A DNA stretch of 64,000 nt from Alkalihalobacillus sp. CinArs1 (lineage in GTDB: Bacteria; Bacillota; Bacilli; Bacillales; Guptibacillaceae). Shown piece by piece: positions 16,579 to 25,902 of the stretch. The stretch spans positions 1,240,001-1,304,000 of the forward strand of contig NZ_CANDOB010000002.1 of NCBI RefSeq assembly GCF_947387515.1, in the 5' to 3' direction. The position numbers were made by a program, and so were the translations under genes. A model generated the notes under the pieces. The model was not told the DNA's origin. It ran no database searches and worked only from the letters and a program-made list of their open reading frames with translations. How positions within the stretch are numbered: position 1 is the stretch's first letter; every line of letters starts with the position of its first letter.

Positions 16579-17856
16579 ATGGCAATTATCCCTCATGAGA
16601 AGAGCTCATGCGGCGGTTTAACGCTACATAAGATTCAGACTGAGAAGTATAAGACGACCACTGTGGTCATGCAGTTTAAGTCTCGGTTAACCGAAGATAC
16701 TGTGACGAAGCGTGCGCTTCTGCCATATGTGCTTCAAAGTGGAACAGAAAATTATCCATCATCGAAGGCTCTTCGTACGGAGCTTGAAAAGCTTTATGGT
16801 GCGACGTTAGGTGTGGATTTAGCGAAGAAAGGCGACTTTCATATCATGACGTTTAGAATGGATTTTGCCAATGAGAAGTTCCTATCAGAGGATAAACCAC
16901 TTCTAGAGAAAGCGCTTGGTTTGTTTGCAGAAGTGGTGATGAACCCTAAGAAAGTCGATGGGGCTTTTGATTCTTCAATCGTTGATAAAGAAAAACGCAC
17001 ACTTAAGCAGCGTATTCAATCGATTTACGATGATAAGATGAGATATTCCAATATGAGACTAACGGAGGAAATGTTCCCGAATGAGGCTTTTGGCCTGCAT
17101 GTGTATGGAGTAAAAGACCAAATCGATGGCATCGATGCGAACAACTTATTCGAGTATTACGAAAAAGTTTGTAACGAAGACGAAGTCGACCTCTATATCG
17201 TAGGAGATTTAGACGAAATTTCGATCAAGGATTTAGTAACGGATCTATTTCCTTTTAAAGAAAGAACGCAAGCTTCAACGGACATTACTGAAAAAGCGTC
17301 GTTAGAAGTGGAAGAAAAAGAAGTGAAAGAAGAGCAGGAGATTAAACAAGGTAAGCTTCATATGGGCTTTCGTTCTGGAATTAGCTACGCGGATGATGCT
17401 TATTATGCGCTTCAGGTGTTTAACGGAATGTTCGGAGGCTTTTCACATTCAAAACTCTTTAGAAACGTTCGGGAAAAAGAGAGTCTTGCTTACTATGCGG
17501 CATCAAGATATGAAAGTCATAAAGGTTTGATCATCGTCATGTCTGGTATCGAGTTTAAGAACTATAATAAAACAGTCGACATCATCAAAGAACAGTTAAC
17601 TGCGATGCAGAATGGCGATTTTAACGATGGTGAGATGAAGCAAACGAAAACAATGATTCGAAATCAGCTCCTTGAAACGGTAGACGACGCAAAAGGAATG
17701 GTAGAACTCCTTTATCATGGTGTGGTTTCTCAGAAGCTTCGATCGCTAGAAGATTGGCTGGACGGAATCGATGCGGTCACTGAAGAAGATATTAAAAAGG
17801 TAGCAGCTCAAGTGAAGCTCGACACCGTTTATTTCTTAAAAGGGGAGGAGGCATAA
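16579..17856 (+). CDS. ymfF: Non-catalytic M16 family protein YmfF (EF-P modification-associated)
   Basis: M16-fold protein of 425 aa whose N-terminal domain lacks the HxxEH zinc motif: the equivalent helix reads KRALLPYVLQSGTENYP. The C-terminal domain keeps the R..Y pair in NVREKESLAYYAASRYES. This pattern fits the non-catalytic partner of a two-subunit M16 peptidase; ymfH next door has the zinc site. Both genes are linked in B. subtilis to 5-aminopentanol modification of elongation factor P. ATG 16579 after AAAAGGAG is preferred over an in-frame GTG nine bases upstream, which overlaps the SD. Confidence 0.88.
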   Translation: MAIIPHEKSSCGGLTLHKIQTEKYKTTTVVMQFKSRLTEDTVTKRALLPYVLQSGTENYPSSKALRTELEKLYGATLGVDLAKKGDFHIMTFRMDFANEKFLSEDKPLLEKALGLFAEVVMNPKKVDGAFDSSIVDKEKRTLKQRIQSIYDDKMRYSNMRLTEEMFPNEAFGLHVYGVKDQIDGIDANNLFEYYEKVCNEDEVDLYIVGDLDEISIKDLVTDLFPFKERTQASTDITEKASLEVEEKEVKEEQEIKQGKLHMGFRSGISYADDAYYALQVFNGMFGGFSHSKLFRNVREKESLAYYAASRYESHKGLIIVMSGIEFKNYNKTVDIIKEQLTAMQNGDFNDGEMKQTKTMIRNQLLETVDDAKGMVELLYHGVVSQKLRSLEDWLDGIDAVTEEDIKKVAAQVKLDTVYFLKGEEA

Positions 17857-17858
17857 GG

Positions 17859-19142
17859 ATGAGAACTATTCCATTTAATCAGCTTCAGGAAACGCTTTAC
17901 CATCAAACGATGGATAACGGCCTGGATGTGTATGTACTCCCGAAGAAAGGGTTTAACAAAACATATGCCACATTTACGACGAAATACGGTTCCGTCGATA
18001 ACCATTTCGTTCCATTAAATGGTTCTGAAGATGTAAAAGTTCCAGATGGGATCGCTCATTTTCTTGAGCATAAACTATTTGAAAAAGAAGATCGTGATGT
18101 TTTTCAAGATTTCAGTAAACAAGGTGCATCCTCAAATGCGTTTACGTCGTTTACGAGAACAGCTTACCTTTTCTCAACAACACAAAATGTTATGCAAAAT
18201 CTTGAAACGCTTGTCGATTTCGTTCAGGCTCCTTATTTCAGCGACAAAAGTGTAGAGAAGGAAAAAGGCATCATCGGGCAAGAGATCGAAATGTACAACG
18301 ATAACTCCGATTGGCGTGCGTACTTTGGTGTGATCGAAAACATGTTCCATAAGCATCCTGTAAAAATCGATATTGCAGGTACGATTGACTCGATCGCTAA
18401 GATTACAAAAGAGTCCCTTTACACGTGTTACGAGACGTTCTACCATCCTTCCAACATGCTGCTCTTTGTCGTTGGAAACGTTGATCCTGAAGAGATCATG
18501 ACGTTTGTGGAAAGCAATCAAGCTTCAAAATCATACAAAGATCAACCACCAATCGAGCGTTTCTTTGATAATGAGCCAGAGAGCGTGGCAGAGAAGAAGA
18601 AGGTACTGCCGATGTCCGTTCAAGTGGCGAAGTGCCTCGTAGGATTTAAGGAACCTAATCCTGGTCGTCAAGGGAGAGAACTTCTAAAGCATGAGCTTTC
18701 GATCAATCTCGCCCTCGATTTGATGTTTGGTCAAAGCTCTGAGAATTATGAAGCATTGTATAATGAAGGACTGATCGACCAAAGCTTTTCTTATGATTTT
18801 ACAGAAGAAGAAAAGTTTGGTTTCTCAGTGATGGGAAGCAACACAAGTTCTCCAGATGAACTTGCGGATCGATTGTATAAGATGGTTCAAGACTTTTCCA
18901 AAAATCCAATCGATGAGAGCCAGCTTGAGCGTATACGAAAGAAAAAGATCGGAAGCTTTTTAAGAGCTCTGAACTCACCAGAATTTATCGCAAATCAGTT
19001 CACACGTTACCGCTTCAACGACATGGATCTTTTTGAAGTTGTTCCGGTACTTGAAGAATTGACTGCAAAAGATGTAGAAGCTGCCGTTAAAAATCATTTC
19101 AGAGAAGATTCATTTACGGTATGTCAAGTAGTTCCAAAGTAA
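17859..19142 (+). CDS. ymfH: M16 family zinc metalloprotease YmfH (EF-P modification-associated)
   Basis: 427 aa M16 peptidase with HFLEH at residues 67-71 and the downstream EKEKGIIGQEIEMYNDN helix for the third zinc ligand. Its start lies two bases after the ymfF stop, with GGGGAGGAGG as ribosome binding site inside the ymfF end. It probably forms a heterodimer with YmfF. The family is annotated as required for EF-P 5-aminopentanol modification in B. subtilis; substrate and mechanism are not known to me. Confidence 0.9.
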   Translation: MRTIPFNQLQETLYHQTMDNGLDVYVLPKKGFNKTYATFTTKYGSVDNHFVPLNGSEDVKVPDGIAHFLEHKLFEKEDRDVFQDFSKQGASSNAFTSFTRTAYLFSTTQNVMQNLETLVDFVQAPYFSDKSVEKEKGIIGQEIEMYNDNSDWRAYFGVIENMFHKHPVKIDIAGTIDSIAKITKESLYTCYETFYHPSNMLLFVVGNVDPEEIMTFVESNQASKSYKDQPPIERFFDNEPESVAEKKKVLPMSVQVAKCLVGFKEPNPGRQGRELLKHELSINLALDLMFGQSSENYEALYNEGLIDQSFSYDFTEEEKFGFSVMGSNTSSPDELADRLYKMVQDFSKNPIDESQLERIRKKKIGSFLRALNSPEFIANQFTRYRFNDMDLFEVVPVLEELTAKDVEAAVKNHFREDSFTVCQVVPK

Positions 19143-19169
19143 AAAAAGCACCCGCGCGGTGCTTTTTTT
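19141..19169 (+). terminator. Rho-independent terminator after ymfH
   Basis: AAAAAAAGCACC / GGTGCTTTTTTT around a CGCGC loop. It overlaps the ymfH stop codon and could work on both strands. Confidence 0.9.
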
Positions 19170-19191
19170 AGCGTAGAAAGGGAGAGTAGTG

Positions 19192-19902
19192 ATGAAGAAC
19201 GTTTTGATTACTGGAGCAAGCGGGGGGATCGGGCGAGCGACGATGAAGGAGTATATACAGAGGGGCTACCGTGTTTATGCTCATTATCATTCGAACGAAA
19301 GAAGGATTAAGGAGATGATAGCTGAATATCCGAATGCAGATATCATTCCTGTGCGTGCAGATTTATCTAACAATGCTGAACTAGATCACGTCTATCGAAT
19401 TGCTGAGAAAGTCGATACGCTGATCTTAAATGCCGGATCAAGCTTTATTGGACTCTTAACAGATATGAATGATAAAGACATCGATCACATGATCACGCTG
19501 CAGTTAACGTCTTCTGTCAAGCTTGCGAAACATTACTCATCGTCGATGGTACAACAAAAAAGTGGAAGTATCATCGTTGTATCATCTGTATGGGGGGCAA
19601 CAGGTGCATCTTGTGAAGTGGTCTATTCCACTGTAAAAGGTGGATTGAATGCCTTTGTGAAAAGTTTTGCGAAAGAGCTTGGACCAAGCGGAATTCGTGT
19701 GAATGCAGTCGCTCCCGGGTACATTTCTACAAATATGAACGATTCCTTATCGAGTGAGGATGAACAGAATTTGATCGATGAGATTCCTTTAGGTCGAGCG
19801 GGTACACCTGAAGAAGTCGCAGGCGTTATAACGTTTCTAGATTCCACGAACTCTTCATATATAAGTGGACAAATTATTTCTGTTGATGGAGCTTGGATTT
19901 AA
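19192..19902 (+). CDS. ymfI: EF-P 5-aminopentanone reductase YmfI (SDR family)
   Basis: Short-chain dehydrogenase of 236 aa. It shows the cofactor loop TGASGGIGRA at the N-terminus, LNAGSS, the catalytic serine in VVSSVWG and the YxxxK motif in YSTVKGG. The SSVWGATGASCEVVYSTVKGG block closely resembles B. subtilis YmfI, which reduces the 5-aminopentanone on EF-P to 5-aminopentanol. ATG 19192 with AAAGGGAG seven bases upstream is chosen over the adjacent GTG. It follows ymfFH, in line with a shared EF-P modification role. Confidence 0.88.
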   Translation: MKNVLITGASGGIGRATMKEYIQRGYRVYAHYHSNERRIKEMIAEYPNADIIPVRADLSNNAELDHVYRIAEKVDTLILNAGSSFIGLLTDMNDKDIDHMITLQLTSSVKLAKHYSSSMVQQKSGSIIVVSSVWGATGASCEVVYSTVKGGLNAFVKSFAKELGPSGIRVNAVAPGYISTNMNDSLSSEDEQNLIDEIPLGRAGTPEEVAGVITFLDSTNSSYISGQIISVDGAWI

Positions 19903-19973
19903 AAAGATCTGTGCATAATTGGAATCTCTTCTAGACAACATATAGGTGATGACCTAATAAAGGAGGGACAAAG

Positions 19974-20228
19974 ATGTCTGTACTCGATAACTTTGATAGC
20001 TGGAAGGGCTTTCTGCATGACCGCCTATCTCAAGGGGAGCAGCAGGGACTTTCTCAAGAAGTAATCTCTGATGTTGCATATCAAATCGGCGGTTATTTAG
20101 CTGATGGCGTTAAAGCGAAGAATGAAGAAGAACAGTTACTAGCTGATCTATGGCATGTTGCTGATGAAGAAGAACAGCATGCGATTGCCAACATGATGGT
20201 GAAACTTGTTCAAGGTCAAAATAAATAA
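19974..20228 (+). CDS. ymfJ: DUF3243 family protein YmfJ
   Basis: 84 aa acidic protein starting MSVLDNFDSWKGFLHDRL, with a helical GLSQEVISDVAYQIGGYLADGVKAKNEEEQLLADLWHVADEEEQHAIANMM-like body characteristic of DUF3243. Function unknown; always near ymfI and ymfK in Bacillus. The start follows AAAGGAGGGA. A terminator follows, so it ends a short unit. Confidence 0.88.
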   Translation: MSVLDNFDSWKGFLHDRLSQGEQQGLSQEVISDVAYQIGGYLADGVKAKNEEEQLLADLWHVADEEEQHAIANMMVKLVQGQNK

Positions 20229-20237
20229 CAAGTGCGA

Positions 20238-20268
20238 GAGGGGTGCTATCACCCTTCTTTTTTTATTT
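20238..20268 (+). terminator. Rho-independent terminator after ymfJ
   Basis: GAGGGGTG / CACCCTTC stem (one G-U pair) with a four-base loop and a seven-T run. Confidence 0.88.
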
Positions 20269-20386
20269 ATTTACCAATGCAGACAAGAAAAGTAAACAAA
20301 ATACTGAATCATCTCTTTTAACCTTACCTAAAATCATTTATGATTAAATAAACATGGGAAAATGTGTAGGTGTAAGGAGTTGCTAT

Positions 20387-21172
20387 ATGGAGAAGAAGGA
20401 ATGGTACTTGGAATACGAAATACACAAAAATAGACCGGGTCTTCTCGGTGACATCGCATCATTATTAGGTATGCTTGGGATTAATATCATCACGATCAAT
20501 GGTGTTGATAATCAGCGAAGAGGGATGCTATTACTCGTTGAACAAATTGAACAGATCGAGCGTTTAGAATCGATTTTGAACACGATGGACAACATTACAG
20601 TAACCAAGCTAAGGGAGCCAAAGCTTCGTGATCGACTCGCTGTCCGTCATGGCCGATACATACAGCGTGATGCAGATGATAAAAAGACGTTTCGATTTAT
20701 TCGAGATGAGTTAGGATTACTCGTTGATTTTCTTGCGGAAATCTTTAAGCAGGATGGCCATAAGCTCGTTGGAATCAGAGGTATGCCGCGAGTTGGAAAA
20801 ACAGAATCGATCGTAGCATCAAGCGTTTGTGCGAATAGAAGATGGGTTTTCCTTTCGTCTACGATGTTAAAGCAAACGGTTCGCCAGCAAATCGCTGATG
20901 ATGAGATGAATAGCGACCATATTTTTATCATCGATGGAATCGTATCTGCTAAAAGGTCTTCTGAGAAGCATTGGCAATTGCTACGTGATATGATGAGATT
21001 ACCTGCAACGAAGGTTGTAGAACATCCAGATATTTTTGTGAGAGAAACAGAGTATACGATGAATGATTTTGATTATATAATTGAATTGCGTGACGATCCA
21101 GAGCAAGAGATTACATATCAAGTTATCGACAATCAAGCTTCTGGGTTTTCGGGTGGTTTTGACTTTAACTAA
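20387..21172 (+). CDS. ymfK: DUF3388 protein with N-terminal ACT domain (YmfK)
   Basis: 261 aa. Residues 1-75 look like an ACT ligand-binding fold (EWYLEYEIHKNRPGLLGDIASLLGMLGINI). The rest contains GIRGMPRVGKTESIVASS, a P-loop-like G..RVGKTES, typical of DUF3388. No function is established. Start ATG 20387 after TAAGGAG is preferred over a TTG-type extension at 20354. It precedes rodZ and may be co-transcribed with it. Confidence 0.85.
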   Translation: MEKKEWYLEYEIHKNRPGLLGDIASLLGMLGINIITINGVDNQRRGMLLLVEQIEQIERLESILNTMDNITVTKLREPKLRDRLAVRHGRYIQRDADDKKTFRFIRDELGLLVDFLAEIFKQDGHKLVGIRGMPRVGKTESIVASSVCANRRWVFLSSTMLKQTVRQQIADDEMNSDHIFIIDGIVSAKRSSEKHWQLLRDMMRLPATKVVEHPDIFVRETEYTMNDFDYIIELRDDPEQEITYQVIDNQASGFSGGFDFN

Positions 21173-21189
21173 TTGGTAGGTGTTTTCCA

Positions 21190-22107
21190 TTGACAGAGCT
21201 AGGTCAACGATTGAAGAGTGCTCGAAACGATAAAGATTTATCGCTCGATGAAATTCAATCCATTACAAAAATTCAAAAACGTTATCTTCTTGCAATAGAA
21301 GAAGGGAACTACGAACTGCTTCCAGGTAATTTTTATACGCGTGCTTTTATTAAAAACTATGCGGAAGCAGTTGGCCTTCACGGTGAAGAACTGCTGGAGG
21401 AGTATGCCTCAGAAATACCAAAATCAAACTCAGATGTACCAGAAAATCTTCCCCCTAGGCGTACGAGACCGACCGTTCCAAGTAAGCCAAACAGGTGGTC
21501 ATCCGTATTTCCTTCCGTTCTAGTTATCTTATTGATCATTGGGGTAGCCTGTATCATATGGTTTGTTGTACAAGGAAACGATGCGACAACAAGTCAAAAC
21601 GGTGCGTCGAACAAAACAGAAGAACAGGTGTCGAGCGACGAAAATAGTGGAAATGCTCCTGCATCTGATGAAGTGAAAGACGAGCCAAAGGATGACTCGA
21701 AAGAAGAGCCAGCAGCTGACGAAGAGCCTTCAGCCGAAGATGAAAAAGATTCTGAAGTAAATGAAGAGCCAGAAGAGGAGCCAGCTCCTGCAATGGAAAT
21801 CAATAAAACAGAAGGCAATGCATCTAGTTCAACATATGAAATTACAAATGCCGAAAAGTTTGAGATTACCGTTGAAGCAAAAGGAAGTAGCTGGGTTGCC
21901 TTAATCGGTGGAGATAATAAGAAATATATCTACGAAAGCCTCAAGAAGGATAAAAAGGTCACTCATGATTTAACGAATGTAGCTTCTGCTTCCTTACGAA
22001 TCGGCAGTTCGCCAAACATTACCGTTCTTGTAAACGGTGAGAAGATCGATATCCCTAACGAACCAGTAGTCCAGAATGTTACCTTTAATTACAAAAAAGC
22101 AGAGTAG
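21190..22107 (+). CDS. ymfM: RodZ-like cell-shape protein (YmfM)
   Basis: 305 aa. An N-terminal helix-turn-helix (residues 3-70, LGQRLKSARNDKDLSLDEIQ, then GNYELLPGNFYTRAFIKNYA) is followed by a proline-rich stretch, one membrane span (about 104-127), a very acidic Glu/Asp/Ser linker (about 130-200) and a C-terminal DUF4115 domain. That is the RodZ layout, which links the MreB cytoskeleton to the wall machinery. The start is TTG 21190 with TAGGTG upstream. It sits just before pgsA as in B. subtilis. Confidence 0.88.
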   Translation: MTELGQRLKSARNDKDLSLDEIQSITKIQKRYLLAIEEGNYELLPGNFYTRAFIKNYAEAVGLHGEELLEEYASEIPKSNSDVPENLPPRRTRPTVPSKPNRWSSVFPSVLVILLIIGVACIIWFVVQGNDATTSQNGASNKTEEQVSSDENSGNAPASDEVKDEPKDDSKEEPAADEEPSAEDEKDSEVNEEPEEEPAPAMEINKTEGNASSSTYEITNAEKFEITVEAKGSSWVALIGGDNKKYIYESLKKDKKVTHDLTNVASASLRIGSSPNITVLVNGEKIDIPNEPVVQNVTFNYKKAE

Positions 22108-22114
22108 CAGCTTG

Positions 22115-22150
22115 GGGGTCATCTTATTTGAGATGGCCCCTGCTTCTTTT
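22115..22150 (+). terminator. Rho-independent terminator after rodZ-like gene
   Basis: GGGGTCATCT / AGATGGCCCC with one G-U pair, then TGCTTCTTTT. Confidence 0.8.
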
Positions 22151-22243
22151 AAAACCGATCTGGATATGTTTTCCTTTCTGGTCTGAGGGAACAATGATAA
22201 AATAGAAAACGATTTTGCTAAATGATCTCTAGGAGGAACACAC

Positions 22244-22822
22244 GTGAACTTGCCTAACAAAATTACAGTATCTCGAATATTTCTAATCCCTGTTTTTCTT
22301 TTATTTTTATTAGCGCCACTTCCATTAGGGGAAACTGAAATTGCAGGTACACTTATTTCAAATTCTCAGCTTATTGCTGCCATTATTTTTATTGTGGCTT
22401 CTGTAACGGACTGGGTGGATGGTTACATTGCGAGGAAGCATAATCTCGTGACGAATCTTGGGAAGTTTCTTGACCCGCTAGCTGACAAGTTACTTGTTAC
22501 ATCTGCTTTCGTTTCATTAGTAGAGCTCGGATCAGCTCCTGCTTGGATCGTAGTATTCATCTTGAGCCGTGAATTTGCAGTAACAGGACTTCGACTCGTT
22601 GCGGCATCTGAAGGTGAGGTTCTGGCTGCGAGTAATCTCGGTAAGCTCAAAACCTGGATTCAAATCGTAGCGATCTCAGCCCTACTTATCAATAACATCC
22701 CTTTTGAAGCGATAGGATTTCCTTTTGCAACAATATCCTTATGGGCTGCGTTAATCATCACAGTTTATTCAGGATGGGATTATTTTAATAAGAACAAAGA
22801 GATTCTACTAAAGTCTCGTTGA
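22244..22822 (+). CDS. pgsA: CDP-diacylglycerol-glycerol-3-phosphate 3-phosphatidyltransferase
   Basis: Membrane enzyme making phosphatidylglycerol phosphate, the first step to phosphatidylglycerol. The 192 aa protein has the CDP-alcohol phosphotransferase motif (DWVDGYIARKHN, then GKFLDPLADK) between the first two hydrophobic segments, and several further spans. GTG start at 22244 follows AGGAGGAA. It is bounded by terminators, so it is probably monocistronic. Confidence 0.95.
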   Translation: MNLPNKITVSRIFLIPVFLLFLLAPLPLGETEIAGTLISNSQLIAAIIFIVASVTDWVDGYIARKHNLVTNLGKFLDPLADKLLVTSAFVSLVELGSAPAWIVVFILSREFAVTGLRLVAASEGEVLAASNLGKLKTWIQIVAISALLINNIPFEAIGFPFATISLWAALIITVYSGWDYFNKNKEILLKSR

Positions 22823-22826
22823 TGTC

Positions 22827-22858
22827 AAAAAAGGAACAGACTCTTCTGTTCCTTTTTG
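22827..22858 (+). terminator. Rho-independent terminator after pgsA
   Basis: AAAAAAGGAACAGA / TCTGTTCCTTTTT with CTCT loop. Confidence 0.93.
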
Positions 22859-22913
22859 TCTCCCGCAACATATAAAGGAACTATGCTTAAGTTTTGAGGA
22901 GGAGCGTTAGCTT

Positions 22914-24143
22914 ATGAATGCAGAGATTATTGGAATTGGCTCAGAATTATTATTAGGACAAATCGCTAACACGAATGCTCAGTTTATTTCGAGGCGTCTT
23001 GCGGACCTTGGGATAAATGTGTTTTACCACACTGCTGTCGGCGATAACAGCACTCGTCTCAAACAGGCGATCGAAGTTGCTGAGGGCCGCTCAGATTTAT
23101 TGATATTCACTGGAGGGCTAGGTCCTACGAAAGACGACCTCACGAAAGAAACCATCGCGAAAGCTCTTTCAAAACAGCTCGTTTACAACCAGGAAGCAAT
23201 GGATAACATCGAAGCATACTATAAGAAGACTGGTCTCACCATGTCAGAGAATAACCGTAAGCAGGCTCTAGTCATCGAAGGGTCTACTGTTCTTCCAAAT
23301 GATAATGGGATGGCACCTGGAATGGCATTCTCGAATAATGAGTGTACATATATGCTGTTCCCAGGACCGCCAAAAGAACTTTATCCGATGTTTACAAGTT
23401 ACGCTGAACCATTTTTGTTGAAGGAAATGAAGCAGGAGGAGAGAATTATTTCTCGCGTCCTACGTTTCTTTGGTATCGGCGAATCCAGCCTAGAGACTGA
23501 GCTCGAAGATTTAATCGATCAACAGACGAATCCGACGATCGCCCCGTTAGCTGGTGATTGGGAAGTAACGTTAAGACTTACTGCAAGAGCTGCCTCTGAA
23601 GAAGAAGCGAGTAAGCTGATCGAAAAGACAGAGAAAGAAATCCAAAAGAGAGTTGGCAAGTATTTTTATGGGTACGACCAAACCTCTCTTTCGTTGGAAG
23701 CATTCTCTCTATTACAAAAGCAAAACTGGACGATCGCTGTTGCAGAAAGCCTCACTGGAGGTATGTTCAGTCAGGAGCTTACGAGTATTTCCGGAGCTTC
23801 ATCGCTTTTTTATGGGGGAATTGTGTGTTACTCTAACGAAGTAAAACAGAAGGTGGGCGTCTCAGCTGAAACGCTTTCTTCTCAAGGCGCTGTAAGTGAA
23901 GAATGTGCGATCGAACTTGCGAGAAGTATCAAGAATACGTATAACACAGACATCGGCATTAGTTTCACCGGCGTGGCCGGACCTGACTCAATTGAAGGAA
24001 AGGAAGCCGGCACTGTTTTTATTGGAATGGCATCTCCTCGAGGTGAGGAAGTCATTTGCTTAAAGCTTGCTGGTAATCGAGATGCTATCCGAAAACGAAC
24101 AGTAAAATATGGATTTAATACATTATTGAAGCTAGAAAGGTGA
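22914..24143 (+). CDS. cinA: CinA family competence/damage-inducible protein
   Basis: 409 aa two-domain protein. The N-terminal MoaB/Mog-like domain ([20 protein letters not shown], then [15 protein letters not shown]) is followed by the C-terminal nicotinamide-nucleotide amidase domain ([41 protein letters not shown]). Family enzymes recycle NMN or ADP-ribose. In B. subtilis cinA is co-transcribed with recA; here a helicase gene lies between them. The next gene starts at or just after its stop. Confidence 0.94.
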   Translation: MNAEIIGIGSELLLGQIANTNAQFISRRLADLGINVFYHTAVGDNSTRLKQAIEVAEGRSDLLIFTGGLGPTKDDLTKETIAKALSKQLVYNQEAMDNIEAYYKKTGLTMSENNRKQALVIEGSTVLPNDNGMAPGMAFSNNECTYMLFPGPPKELYPMFTSYAEPFLLKEMKQEERIISRVLRFFGIGESSLETELEDLIDQQTNPTIAPLAGDWEVTLRLTARAASEEEASKLIEKTEKEIQKRVGKYFYGYDQTSLSLEAFSLLQKQNWTIAVAESLTGGMFSQELTSISGASSLFYGGIVCYSNEVKQKVGVSAETLSSQGAVSEECAIELARSIKNTYNTDIGISFTGVAGPDSIEGKEAGTVFIGMASPRGEEVICLKLAGNRDAIRKRTVKYGFNTLLKLER

Positions 24144-24154
24144 ATTACGGACGT

Positions 24155-25723
24155 ATGAAGAATTTTGAAGACTTTGATTTATCACCAGAAGTAAGAAAAG
24201 CGGTTCTAGAAATGGGATTCAAGGAGGCTACTCCTATACAGGAAAAGGCTCTTGAACCTATTTTAGAAGGTAGAGACATGATTGGCCAGGCTCAAACAGG
24301 AACTGGTAAGACCGCTGCGTTCGGTATCCCTCTCGTTGAGAAAGTATCGAAGCGAGGCGGACCGGAAGCGATCATTTTAACTCCAACAAGAGAGCTCGCA
24401 ATTCAAGTTGCGCTTGAACTTCAGAAGATTTCTCGCTACAAAGGGTTAAATGTTCTGGCTGTATACGGTGGAGAACCGATCTACCATCAAATCCGAGCTC
24501 TAAAAAAAGGTGTCAATATCGTTGTAGGTACACCGGGGCGTATGCTTGACCACTTGAAACGAAAGACGCTACGAACGGACCACGTTCACACAGCAATCCT
24601 CGATGAAGCCGATGAAATGTTGGATATGGGCTTTATCGACGACATCGAATTGATTCTTAAGCAGCTACCAGACAAACGTCAGTCTTTACTGTTTTCAGCT
24701 ACGATCCCAGCACCAATCCGTAAGCTTTCAGGAAAGTACTTGAAGGATCCGCTTACGATTTCCGTTTCAAAAGGTGATGTGACTGCAGATACGGTTGAGC
24801 AAGTCTATTATCGAACGTTCGATAGTGAGAAATTTGATACGCTCTGTCGTGTTATTGAAAATGAACAGGTTCGTCTCGGTATCATTTTCACAAAAACAAA
24901 AAAGGGCGCTTCTCAGCTGACGGAGTCTCTTAAAAAACGCGGTTATCGTGCAGAGGAGCTGCACGGAGACCTAACACAGCAACAGCGTACACGTGTTATG
25001 AAGCAGTTTAGACGTTCGCAGCTTAACTTTTTAGTTGCGACAGATATCGCAGCTCGTGGTATCGACGTAGCGCACGTTAGCCACGTGATCAACTACGATA
25101 TTCCAGAAGATCCTGAGCGCTATGTTCACAGAATAGGGCGTACGGGTCGAGCTGGAAACAAAGGTGTTGCATTAACGTTAGTCACACCTAAAGATATGCG
25201 TTTTCTACAGTCGATCGAATCAAAGATCAAGTTGAACCTATCAGCAGAACCACTCCAAGATGAAACGGTCGACCTTGAGAATATCGTTAAATCTGTTGAA
25301 AAGCAGATGAAGTCACTCAAACAAGATTCGACTGCAAGTGAGATTGCAGATCTGCTTCTTTCTAAATACGATGCACATAGCGTCGTTCAGTCACTTCTTG
25401 AGAATGCCATCGAAGAGAAACAAAACACGACGCCTTCTGAGTACAACTTCGGTGAAACAGGCGGACAAAACGGCATGGTTCGTTTCTTCTTAAACGTCGG
25501 AAGAAATATTGACCTGCATCCGAAAAAGCTTCTTGAAGAGCTTTCAACACTTGCTGGCGTAAACACCTCAACTGTTGGGAGAATCGATATCTTTGAGAAA
25601 TTCTCCTTCTTTGAAGTACCTGAAGACGTAGCACCGTTCGTATATGAAGCACTTCGCGCAGGCGGAGTAAGTGGTAAATCAATCCACCTTGAACCTGCAA
25701 AACCTCAAAAAAGCAGAGTATAA
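24155..25723 (+). CDS. DEAD-box ATP-dependent RNA helicase (CshA/DbpA-like)
   Basis: 522 aa from ATG 24155; a GTG at 24140 overlapping the cinA stop would give 527 aa and cannot be excluded. Motifs in order: Q motif FEDFDLSPEVRKAV, AQTGTGKTAAFG (I), PTRELA (Ia), TPGR, DEAD (II), SAT (III), RGID (V), HRIGRTGR (VI). The C-terminal 75 residues (MVRFFLNVGRNIDLHPKKLL...) form a DbpA-type RNA-binding fold, as in helicases acting on rRNA or cold-stress RNAs. It lies between cinA and recA, tightly linked to cinA and ending in a terminator. I do not assign a B. subtilis orthologue. Confidence 0.9.
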   Translation: MKNFEDFDLSPEVRKAVLEMGFKEATPIQEKALEPILEGRDMIGQAQTGTGKTAAFGIPLVEKVSKRGGPEAIILTPTRELAIQVALELQKISRYKGLNVLAVYGGEPIYHQIRALKKGVNIVVGTPGRMLDHLKRKTLRTDHVHTAILDEADEMLDMGFIDDIELILKQLPDKRQSLLFSATIPAPIRKLSGKYLKDPLTISVSKGDVTADTVEQVYYRTFDSEKFDTLCRVIENEQVRLGIIFTKTKKGASQLTESLKKRGYRAEELHGDLTQQQRTRVMKQFRRSQLNFLVATDIAARGIDVAHVSHVINYDIPEDPERYVHRIGRTGRAGNKGVALTLVTPKDMRFLQSIESKIKLNLSAEPLQDETVDLENIVKSVEKQMKSLKQDSTASEIADLLLSKYDAHSVVQSLLENAIEEKQNTTPSEYNFGETGGQNGMVRFFLNVGRNIDLHPKKLLEELSTLAGVNTSTVGRIDIFEKFSFFEVPEDVAPFVYEALRAGGVSGKSIHLEPAKPQKSRV

Positions 25724-25730
25724 TACCAGG

Positions 25731-25763
25731 CGATCAGCTCAAGAGCTGATCGTTCTTCTTTTT
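25731..25763 (+). terminator. Rho-independent terminator before recA
   Basis: Perfect CGATCAGCTC / GAGCTGATCG stem with a two-base AA spacer, then TTCTTCTTTTT. Confidence 0.85.
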
Positions 25764-25819
25764 AAAGTACCTATGGTAAGCTAGGATGGCGAAGTAGAAG
25801 AAGTCGATATAAAAAAAGA

Positions 25820-25833
25820 CGAATAAATGTTCG
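25820..25833. promoter_or_regulatory. LexA (SOS) box upstream of recA
   Basis: CGAATAAATGTTCG, one mismatch from the Bacillus consensus CGAACRNRYGTTCG, ends eight bases before the recA -35. Indicates LexA repression of recA. Confidence 0.78.
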
Positions 25834-25841
25834 GTTTTCTA

Positions 25842-25870
25842 TTGGCAAATCGTCCAAAAAGAGATATGAT
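25842..25870 (+). promoter_or_regulatory. Sigma-A promoter of recA
   Basis: TTGGCA (25842-25847), 17-bp spacer, TATGAT (25865-25870). Transcription should start near 25877, about 26 nt before the recA start codon. Confidence 0.85.
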
Positions 25871-25902
25871 AGTGATAGTTTAATAACGAGGAGGAATTTT
25901 TC

